Shown in pieces: positions 50,988 through 57,452 of a stretch of DNA of 64,000 bases (position 1 is the first letter of the stretch; each line of letters starts with the position of its first letter). The translations under genes were made by a program, and so were the position numbers. The stretch spans positions 125,510-189,509 of the forward strand of contig NZ_KZ084332.1 of NCBI RefSeq assembly GCF_002093975.1. The letters are read 5' to 3'. This stretch comes from Thermoactinospora rubra (lineage in GTDB: Bacteria > Actinomycetota > Actinomycetes > Streptosporangiales > Streptosporangiaceae). The notes below the pieces were generated by a model. That model was given only the letters and a program-made list of their open reading frames with translations. It was not told where the DNA came from and searched no databases.

Positions 50988-51824
50988 ATGAGGAAGCTCG
51001 GCATCGCCGCTATAGCCATACTACTGTCGGCTGCCGCCGTACTGTTCTTAACTAGGCCAGACCAATCGAGCAGATTATCATTCTCGTGCGAGAGATTCAG
51101 GCTCGTTCAGATGACCGCCCTGTCGGTTGCCTATCCCGACTATAGTGTCAGCTGGTCAGCCTATGACTCCAATCATGCATGCTTCAACGAGAAGTATGGT
51201 GTGGAATTCCTTCCTTGGATTGGCGTTTCGCCGAGGCTGGTCAGCGTCAATTCGCTGCGCCCCATGTTTACGGTGGATCTCGCCGCTCAAGCTTCTATCA
51301 TTTCCAATCTCGGGCCGTGGAGGATGACTGATGCAATTCAATCTCTCGGGAACGCGCAGGACTGGCCACAGAAAGCTCAGCAAATAAAAGTCATCGGCAA
51401 GCTCAACGCCAATGCGACGATAAAGGTTGTAGTCAGGCTGGTAAAGCCACTCGCTGAGGCTGAGGTGAGAACGTTTGCCTCAAATCCGGAGGTATTCTTA
51501 TTTGCCCCTCGAGGCAGTGATGAAAACCCGATTAGCTGGGATTGGGGAACCGCCGGTCTTTCCTGTGCGAGCCGCCGCGGCTTTGACTTCTGTCATAAAG
51601 TGCAGTCCGCTACGGCTAGCTTCCAAAAATGGGTATCACAGCTGCGCGCCAGTGACAGCGCTGCGCTTGGGACCCTCGGTCTGAGTCTCTCGGAGCTGCA
51701 AGAGCAGGCAGAGAACGTCCGTATCCATGGAATCGTCGTGCAGAACACCCCGGAGGCGATAGTGAGAATTCTCAAAGAGCCGGCTGTTGCATCAGCGATA
51801 GTCGCCGACGCTGAAGTCTCCTAA
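50988..51824 (+). CDS. Tandem paralogue 3: membrane-anchored protein of unknown function
   Basis: Predicted 278 aa. The ATG at 50988 is chosen because AGGAGG sits 6 bases upstream; an ATG at 50940 would add 16 basic residues. A helix (LGIAAIAILLSAAAVLFL) is followed by CERFRLVQMTALSVAYPDY, VVVRLVKPLAEAEVRT, FLFAPRGSDENPISWDWGT, a Cys pair around RGFDFC and SFQKWVSQLRASDSAAL. These repeat the pattern of paralogue 2 along the full length at low identity. The gene has several TTA codons (in LFLTRP, RLSF and VFLFAP) and the lowest GC in the window. Its neighbour downstream is an IS relic, which fits acquisition by transfer. Confidence 0.7.
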   Translation: MRKLGIAAIAILLSAAAVLFLTRPDQSSRLSFSCERFRLVQMTALSVAYPDYSVSWSAYDSNHACFNEKYGVEFLPWIGVSPRLVSVNSLRPMFTVDLAAQASIISNLGPWRMTDAIQSLGNAQDWPQKAQQIKVIGKLNANATIKVVVRLVKPLAEAEVRTFASNPEVFLFAPRGSDENPISWDWGTAGLSCASRRGFDFCHKVQSATASFQKWVSQLRASDSAALGTLGLSLSELQEQAENVRIHGIVVQNTPEAIVRILKEPAVASAIVADAEVS

Positions 51825-51978
51825 CCGGAAACTAAATTGCTGGACGGCACTTGGTTTACGAGCAGGCTCGACTCTGGCCATTCTTGCGATCTTGAAGCGT
51901 GAGCGGCGGGATGGTGTGCCCCGGCTTGAGTGGAGGCGGATTTCTGGATTCTTGTGCCACTTGATGAGAGGAAGTGGC

Positions 51979-52260
51979 ATGGGACGACGGGGCTACCCGC
52001 CGGAGTTCCGGCGCAGGGTACTGGATCTGCTGGAGGCGGGCGGCACGGCCACCGAGCTGGCCCGCAACCTGGACATCAGCACCCAGACGATCTACACCTG
52101 GCGGCGTCAAGACCGCATCGACCGCGGCCTGGAGCCAGGCCTGACCAGCGGTGAGAAGGCCGAGCCGGCGGCCGCCAAACGGCGCATCGCCGAGTCAGAG
52201 ACCGAACTGCAGGCCACCTGCCGGGCGATCGAGCTGATCCGCGAGGCGGCACCCCAAAAG
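51979..52260 (+). CDS. IS3-family OrfA (transposase HTH protein)
   Basis: The frame starts MGRRGYPPEFRRRVLDLLE, with an HTH of the Tnp_1/IS3 OrfA type (TATELARNLDISTQTIYTWRRQ), and a coiled-coil-like ELQATCRAIELIREA before the CCCCAAAAGACGG stretch, a usual place for the -1 frameshift to OrfB. The original frame continues open beyond this into orfB sequence, so only about the first 94 residues are authentic. It overlaps nothing else and is likely no longer active because its partner is broken. Confidence 0.75.
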
Positions 52261-52261
52261 A

Positions 52262-53144
52262 CGGTTCGAAGCCATCGCCGTGATGGCCGGCGAAGGCATC
52301 CCGGTCGAGGTGGCCTGCCGGGTCTTGGCTGTGTCGGTGTCCGGCTGTGGGTGTCCGGCTACTACGCCTGGCGGGGCCGGCCGCCCTCGCCGCGGAGCAT
52401 CCAGCACGCCTGGCCGACCAACCTGATCCGGCAGATCCATCAGCACTCCCGCGGCACCTACGGAGCCCGGCGGGTACACGCCGAACTGCTCCTGGGCCAC
52501 CAGGTGCCGGTCAGCCACGGCGCGGTGGAGCTGCTCATGCGCCGGGCCGGGCCGGAAGGCCTCAGCGGCCGGCCCACGTGGCGGCGCACCCAGCCGGCCA
52601 GATTGCCACCGACATTGCCACCGACCTGGTCGAGCGGGCCTTCACCCGGACCGGGCCAGACCAGCTGTGGGTCACCGACATCACCGAACACCCGACGCGC
52701 GAGGGCAAGGTGTACTGCTGCGTGGTACTGGACGCCTACTCCCGCCGGGTGGCCGGCTGGTCGATCGACTCCACCCAGACCGCCACCCTGGTGACCAGCG
52801 CCCCAGGCGTGGCCATCGACAACCGCACGCCACTCGCAGGAACGATCATCCACTCCGGCCAGGGGGTGCAATTCGGCTCCCGGGGCTTCACCCGGCGGGC
52901 CAAGGACTGCGGCCTGCTGCCGTCGATAGGCAGCGTCGGGGACTGCTCCGGCAACGCCATGATGGAGTCGTTCTGGTCCCGGACGCAGGTCGAACTCCTG
53001 GACCGTCAGCGCTGGAACACCCGCATCGAGCTCGCCAACGCGATCTTCGAATACCTGGAGATCTGGCACCGTCGGCAACGACGGCACAGCAGCCTGGGCA
53101 TGCTCACCCCGATACAGTTCGAGAACACGTCCACCGTGGCATGA
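52262..53144 (+). pseudogene. IS3-family OrfB transposase, frameshifted
   Basis: The catalytic-domain coding sequence is spread over three frames. RFEAIAVMAGEGIPVEVACRV (frame of 52262) breaks where GGTGTCCGGCT is duplicated 14 bases apart (52336, 52350). SGYYAWRGRPP… HSRGTYGARRVHAELL continues in another frame to about 52590. A third frame then gives LWVTDITEHPTREGK through MMESFWSRTQVELL. The second DDE aspartate (normally HSDRG) is Gly in HSGQGVQF. A 12-bp tandem duplication (ATTGCCACCGAC, 52602-52625) is also present. The element cannot make an active enzyme. Confidence 0.85.
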
Positions 53145-53405
53145 CAATCCAGGAACGCGACTCCACCAAACTCGGGGCACACCTTAGCCTCCACGAAAAC
53201 CGGATCGGTTCAAGCAGCATGCTCGGTAGGGATCATTCGTGCTGGCCAAGCTCTGCTGCCCCGTCGAGCAACCGCGATCGTTCAGGCTGGCCTCGTCCTT
53301 CAAGTCGCCGAGGACATTCGCTACTCAGGGCGAGAATCCCCAGCGCCTACGTGCGGAGGCGCCTTCTCTCTGGGTCAAGACGGTCGAACTCCTGTGCAGA
53401 TTCCT

Positions 53406-53420
53406 ATACAGTAGCTGTAT
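53406..53420. promoter_or_regulatory. Palindromic operator at antitoxin start
   Basis: ATACAG-TAG-CTGTAT, with perfect 6-bp arms, overlaps the first antitoxin ATG (53419). Such palindromes are the usual binding sites by which Phd/YefM-type antitoxins repress their own operon. If the second ATG at 53425 is used, the site lies just upstream of it. Confidence 0.65.
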
Positions 53421-53745
53421 GGCCATGCTGCACGACGCCACCGAACTGAGCGTCACGGAGGCCGCCCAGCGCGGCGTTGCGCGTTTGGTTGCCGACGCCG
53501 AGCAGGGGGCCGACCTGGTGGTGACCCGCCGGCATCGGCCGGTGGCGGCGGTTGTCGGCATCCGGCGGCTGAAGGAGCTGGAGGAGACGGCGGCCGACCT
53601 GCGGGACCTGGCGCTGGTGCTCGCACGCGCCATCACCGACACGGGGGAGCGGATCCCGCTCGACGACGTGCTCGGCGCCTTCGGGCACACCCGGGAGTCG
53701 CTGGCCGCGATGCCGGACGATGAGAACGATGGGGACGATGAGTAG
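53419..53745 (+). CDS. Phd/YefM-family antitoxin
   Basis: Predicted 108 aa (an ATG at 53425 would give 106). ELSVTEAAQRGVARLVADAEQG is the DNA-binding fold of prevent-host-death antitoxins, followed by VVTRRHRPVAAVVGIRRLKELEETAADL. The acidic C-terminal tail (PDDENDGDDE) would bind the toxin. The toxin gene starts 2 bases after the stop. It sits just beyond the IS relic, in the accessory island. Confidence 0.85.
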   Translation: MAMLHDATELSVTEAAQRGVARLVADAEQGADLVVTRRHRPVAAVVGIRRLKELEETAADLRDLALVLARAITDTGERIPLDDVLGAFGHTRESLAAMPDDENDGDDE

Positions 53746-53747
53746 GC

Positions 53748-54266
53748 ATGGCCGACGTCGTCTTCACGGCCGCCGCCGTTGACGATCTCCGGCGGATCGG
53801 TCCCGACGCGGTGCCCAAGGTGCTCAAGAAGATTCTTCTTCTGCTCGAGAATCCCGAGGCCGGCTATCCCTTGGGCGGGGAGCTGACCTGCTTCCGCAAG
53901 CTTGTGGTCGGGCGTAGCACCTGGCGAGTCGTCTATCGGATCACCGAGGACAAGTCGGTCGAGATCTGCGAGATATGGGCCGTGGGCGAAAGAGCCGACG
54001 CGGAGGTGTACGCCGAGGCCGCGGCCAGGGTCCGTGCCGCCGGGAAGAGTCGTCCCGAGGTGGTGCGGCTCGGTCAGATCATTGAGCGCCTGGGCGCCCT
54101 GGCCGATCACCTCCGGGTCGATCGATCGCCCTCCAGGGAACCGGTTCCGGATTGGCTTGCGGACCGCTTGATCTACACCGTCGGGATGTCGCGGGAGGAG
54201 GTCGCCGCTCTGGATCTCCAGAAGGCGGTAGACCTGTGGGCCGACTTTCGGTCAAACCCGCGCTAG
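53748..54266 (+). CDS. RelE/ParE-type toxin with C-terminal extension
   Basis: Predicted 172 aa; the N-terminal ~88 residues carry the RelE/ParE core (VVFTAAAVDDLRRIGPDAVPKVLKKI, FRKLVVGRSTWRVVYRITEDKSVEICEIWAVGERA). RelE toxins cleave ribosome-bound mRNA and ParE toxins poison gyrase; which applies is not clear. The remaining 80 residues (PEVVRLGQIIERLGALADHL… ALDLQKAVDLWADF) form extra helices not found in typical 90-100 aa toxins. It is co-translated with the antitoxin. Confidence 0.82.
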   Translation: MADVVFTAAAVDDLRRIGPDAVPKVLKKILLLLENPEAGYPLGGELTCFRKLVVGRSTWRVVYRITEDKSVEICEIWAVGERADAEVYAEAAARVRAAGKSRPEVVRLGQIIERLGALADHLRVDRSPSREPVPDWLADRLIYTVGMSREEVAALDLQKAVDLWADFRSNPR

Positions 54267-54313
54267 CCAAGACGTATTGGCTGAAGAGCGACCTGCTATG
54301 CCTTAACGGCCCG

Positions 54314-55183
54314 TCACGCGGCGACGCGCGGGAAGGCGTAGTCCAGCAGCCTGGCGGCCGTGGCGAAACGGCGCGAGTCCTGATCGCCCAGCAGCGCCCC
54401 GACGACCTGCACGCCGTCACGCTCGGCGGCGAACAGCAGGCAGTACCCGGCCGCGCGCGTGTAGCCGGTCTTGACGCCGATCACCCCGTCGCTCATCCCG
54501 AACAGCTTGTTGGTGTTCCTCCAGACGTGCGCGGAATGCCACGTCGTCTTCGCCACGCGGTACACCTGCCGCCCGACGATCGCGCGGAACTCCGGCTGCC
54601 GCAACGCCGCCTGGGCCAGCTTGACCTGGTCGGCGGCCGTGGAGTAGCCGCTGGAGGGCAGCCCGTCGGCGTTGGCGTAGCGGGTGTCGTGCAGGCCGAG
54701 GGCACTGGCCGCGGCGTTCATCTTGGCGACGAAGGCCGCCTTGCCGGGGCCGTACGTCCTGGCGAGCGCGTTGGCGGCGTCGGCCCCGGAGGGCAGCATG
54801 AGCCCGTACAGCAGGTCGCGCACGGTCAGCCGCTCGCCCGCACGCAGCGCCGCGGCCGTGGCGCCGTTGGCCGCCGCGTGCCGTACGTCGGCCCTGGTCA
54901 CCCTGACGACGTCGTCCAGCTCGGCCTCGCGCAGCACCACGTACGCCGTCATGATCTTCACCAGGCTCGCCACCGCCGTCCTGCGGTCGGCCCGCTTGGC
55001 GACGTGCACCGTGCCCTCGGAGTCGGCGACGTAGGCGGCCCGGGCGGCGACCGGCGGCGCTCCGGCCTGCACACCTGCTCTCGCCTCCGCCCGCGCGGGC
55101 GAGGCCGCGGTGGGTACGGCGAAGCCGGCGAGCGTGCACACCAAGGCGCACAACAGAACGCGGATCAATGCCCCCATGCGCAT
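54314..55183 (-). CDS. D-alanyl-D-alanine carboxypeptidase (S11)
   Basis: Predicted 289 aa from ATG 55183; an earlier ATG at 55264 would place charged residues before the signal peptide. A signal peptide (MGALIRVLLCALVCTLAGFAVPTAASPARA) directs export. SxxK is in ASLVKIMTAY, the SGN-equivalent is SGAD in LPSGADAANAL (a known variant), and KTG is in GVKTGYTRAAGYC. It trims the terminal D-Ala of peptidoglycan stem peptides. It ends 47 bases from the toxin gene, convergent with it. Confidence 0.88.
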   Translation of the reverse strand: MRMGALIRVLLCALVCTLAGFAVPTAASPARAEARAGVQAGAPPVAARAAYVADSEGTVHVAKRADRRTAVASLVKIMTAYVVLREAELDDVVRVTRADVRHAAANGATAAALRAGERLTVRDLLYGLMLPSGADAANALARTYGPGKAAFVAKMNAAASALGLHDTRYANADGLPSSGYSTAADQVKLAQAALRQPEFRAIVGRQVYRVAKTTWHSAHVWRNTNKLFGMSDGVIGVKTGYTRAAGYCLLFAAERDGVQVVGALLGDQDSRRFATAARLLDYAFPRVAA

Positions 55184-55357
55184 GGCGCCAGGATGGCAGG
55201 AACTTGACCCGGCAATCCGGGAAACACGCGGGTGACGTGGGTAAATGATCGTCATCTGCGGCAAACGGGAAGATCGTCGTGCCGGGAAGGTGCCGGGAAG
55301 GTGTCAGGGAGGTTCATCCGCCCCAAGGACCGGCGCATCGTGACAAATCGAGAAATA

Positions 55358-55936
55358 TCAGGGCACGAGCGCCTTCCGCCGCCTCCGCCAGCTCACCACC
55401 CCCACCACCACGGTGACCGCCACGACCGCGACGATCCCCGCGATCACGGGCGAGTGCGCCGCGAGCTGCAGCCACCCCCAGATCACCCCGTACAGCGCGA
55501 AGGACGTCACCGGCACCCACGTCAGGCACCCCAGCGCGCTCGCCACCACATACCAGGGGTACGACACGCGCAGCACGCCCGCGACCCACGGAAGCGTGTG
55601 CCGGAGCACGGGCACCCAGAAGCACGCATAGACCGCCAGCGCGCCCCACTTCTCCACGACCCGCTCCACCTTGCGGATCTGCTCCCGCGGCAGGCGCTTG
55701 CCCAGGCGCGACTCATACAGCTTCTCGCCCAGCTTGTAGCCGATCCAGTAGTACGCCTGGAACGCTCCGAAGAGGGCGATCGCGCCCAGCAGGACCCACA
55801 GCCAGAACGGCAGGCCGAACCAGTACGCCCGGGTGGGGTCGGGGATGACGCTCAAGATCCGGTCGGGGATGACGCTCAAGATCCGGTCGGGAATGACGCT
55901 CAAGATCCGGCCAGGGATGGCTACAAAGGCTGTCAT
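55358..55936 (-). CDS. DedA/VTT-like membrane protein with N-terminal repeats
   Basis: Predicted 192 aa with about four to five helices, including FWLWVLLGAIALFGAFQAYYWIGYKLG and FWVPVLRHTLPWVAGVLRVSY, the amphipathic and re-entrant pattern of DedA/SNARE-associated proteins (undecaprenyl-phosphate or lipid flippases in recent work). The first 33 residues are three copies of an eight-residue unit (ILSVIPDR) encoded by a 24-bp tandem repeat. An iron-box-like site lies 30-48 bases upstream of the ATG. Confidence 0.78.
   Translation of the reverse strand: MTAFVAIPGRILSVIPDRILSVIPDRILSVIPDPTRAYWFGLPFWLWVLLGAIALFGAFQAYYWIGYKLGEKLYESRLGKRLPREQIRKVERVVEKWGALAVYACFWVPVLRHTLPWVAGVLRVSYPWYVVASALGCLTWVPVTSFALYGVIWGWLQLAAHSPVIAGIVAVVAVTVVVGVVSWRRRRKALVP
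55837..55908. repeat. 24-bp tandem repeat, three units, in DedA-like 5' end
   Basis: Units 55837-55860 and 55861-55884 are identical; 55885-55908 differs at one base. Each encodes ILSVIPDR-type octapeptides on the minus strand. Units are whole codons, so copy number can change without breaking the frame. Confidence 0.92.
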
Positions 55937-56247
55937 GGCAGTGCATCACCACCCCTAGCTATACATTAGGTCAGGCTTACCTTATTTGATGACCCGAACC
56001 GGTGCCACACCCGCCTCCCCGGTCGTCGATCAGGCCGATCTCCGCAAAGGACGCGATCGCCCCGCGCAGGGTCCACGCTATGACAGCACGGCGATGCGCG
56101 CTTACCGAAGCCGCCGGTGCCTCCTTGGCTCAAGGCCGCCCGCCAGCAGCCGGGATGGACGCCGGCGCGAGGCGCCAGCGTGCGGCCGCCGCACCGGATG
56201 ATCACCTCAGCCATCACGCTTGCAACGCAGGTCAATAGGATTGTCCG
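55937..56247. other. Intergenic region before TetR gene
   Basis: The 311-base region between the divergent DedA-like and TetR genes holds the iron-box-like palindrome near its left end and nothing else recognisable. The middle part contains no credible coding frame, tRNA or terminator. A probable TetR promoter lies near 56200-56240. Confidence 0.5.
55966..55984. promoter_or_regulatory. Iron-box-like site (DtxR/IdeR/DmdR type)
   Basis: TTAGGTCAGGCTTACCTTA matches the DtxR-family consensus TTAGGTTAGGCTAACCTAA at 16 of 19 positions, counted by eye. It lies 30-48 bases before the ATG of the DedA-like gene, where a repressor could block its promoter (reverse-strand TATAGCT-like -10 overlaps it). 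Confidence 0.75.
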
Positions 56248-56862
56248 GTGAAGAGGCTGAGCCGGGAGCGCATCCTCGACGTCGCCGCGGACCTCATCGA
56301 GCGGGAGGGCGTCGCGGCCGTGTCCATGCGCCGCGTGGGCGCCGAGCTGGGCGTGGCGGCCATGTCCCTGTACAACCACGTGCCGAGCAAAGACGCGCTG
56401 CTCGACGGCGTGGCCGAGCGGGTGATGTCGGCGCTGGACTTCGCCGACGAGCCCGGCGCCTCCTGGCAGGACCGCGGCCGGACCCTGGTCCGCGCCTTCC
56501 GCGGCGTGGCACGCGCCCACCCGCGCTGCGTCCAGCTCGCGCTCACCCGGCAGGCCGCCTCGCCGAGCGCGCTGCGCCCCGTCGAGCACGCCCTGGCCAT
56601 CGCCGAGGACGCCGGGTTCGACGGCCCGACCGCCGTGCGGATCATGCGCGCGCTCATCTCCTACGCCGTCGGCACCATCGCCCGCGAGACCATGTTCCAG
56701 CAAATGATCAAGCATCTGCCTGCGGAGCTGCCCGGCCAGGAGTTCAGGCGGGTGCGCGCCCTGGCCGGGGAGCTGGTCGCCGACGACCACGACGCCGACT
56801 TCGAGTTCGGCCTGGACCTGCTGATCTCCTCGATCACCCGGCTGCAAGCGGCGGACAAGTAG
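56248..56862 (+). CDS. TetR-family regulator
   Basis: A 204-aa TetR: N-terminal HTH RRVGAELGVAAMSLYNHVPSKDALLDGVAERV; the YNHVPSKDALL phrase and the C-terminal FEFGLDLLISSI match the subgroup related to TetR(B)-type C-terminal domains. The start is GTG. The adjacent secreted protein gene (51 bases downstream) may be a target, but no clear operator was seen. Confidence 0.88.
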   Translation: MKRLSRERILDVAADLIEREGVAAVSMRRVGAELGVAAMSLYNHVPSKDALLDGVAERVMSALDFADEPGASWQDRGRTLVRAFRGVARAHPRCVQLALTRQAASPSALRPVEHALAIAEDAGFDGPTAVRIMRALISYAVGTIARETMFQQMIKHLPAELPGQEFRRVRALAGELVADDHDADFEFGLDLLISSITRLQAADK

Positions 56863-56912
56863 CGCTCAACCGCCTTCCCCTACACCTGAAGGTGAAAGGG
56901 AAGGTGTTGATC

Positions 56913-57452
56913 ATGGTGTCGAGAAGCGCGGCCGTCCTGGCCACCGGCGCGGGCCACGCCGTCAGGCTCGTCGTGGCGACCCTGGCCTTCGCGGGCGCGT
57001 ACGCCGGTCTGTCCGCGTACGGCAGCGCCGACTCGGCCCCCGCCAACGCCCTCACGCTGACCACCCAGGCGACCACCACCCAGGCAACCGCGCAGGCAAC
57101 CGCGCAGGCCACCGGCCAGGTCACCGTGACAGCGGAACCGCCCGCGACCCCCGGCACGATCACGGTCACCTCGGCCGCGGCCGGCCCGTGCCGCCGGACG
57201 CTGACCGCGCGCACGGTCCTTCTCAACCCCGACCCCGACGGGACCGCCCTGTACGGCTGGCGCCTGTCCCGCTGGAGCCCGACCGCCCGCGAGTGGCGCA
57301 CGCACGTGGCCGACTACGCCGGGTTCGGCGGTGCGAGCGAGACCCTCGAATGGCGCGCCGTCGTGGCCGACAACCCCGGCTGGTACCGCATCGAGCTGGC
57401 CGTGCGCGGCGGCAAGACGCTCAGGAGCGACCGTTTCCAGGTGAGCTGCTGA
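56913..57452 (+). CDS. Secreted/membrane-anchored protein of unknown function
   Basis: Predicted 179 aa from an ATG with GGGAAGG upstream. A hydrophobic N-terminal segment (LVVATLAFAGAYAGLSAYG) is followed by a Thr/Gln/Ala linker (TTQATTTQATAQATAQATG) and an extracellular beta-rich domain (ALYGWRLSRWSPTAREWRTHV, GWYRIELAVRGGKTLRSDRFQVSC) with two Cys. No family was recognised. The last 32 bases overlap the convergent SARP gene. Confidence 0.7.
   Translation: MVSRSAAVLATGAGHAVRLVVATLAFAGAYAGLSAYGSADSAPANALTLTTQATTTQATAQATAQATGQVTVTAEPPATPGTITVTSAAAGPCRRTLTARTVLLNPDPDGTALYGWRLSRWSPTAREWRTHVADYAGFGGASETLEWRAVVADNPGWYRIELAVRGGKTLRSDRFQVSC

Larger units (their letters stand above)
51913..53183. 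mobile_element. IS3-family insertion sequence, decayed
   Basis: Imperfect terminal inverted repeats begin GGTGTGCCCCG at 51913 and end …CGGGGCACACC at 53183. Matching continues inward for about 35 bases (TGGAG, CTGGATT blocks). Between them lie an orfA and a disrupted orfB. The size (about 1.27 kb) is normal for IS3. No flanking direct duplication was recognised, which agrees with an old or rearranged insertion. Confidence 0.8.

Noticed and set aside
53184..53418. Extra gene between IS relic and antitoxin
   Set aside because: Open frames here lack a ribosome-binding site or recognisable motif.
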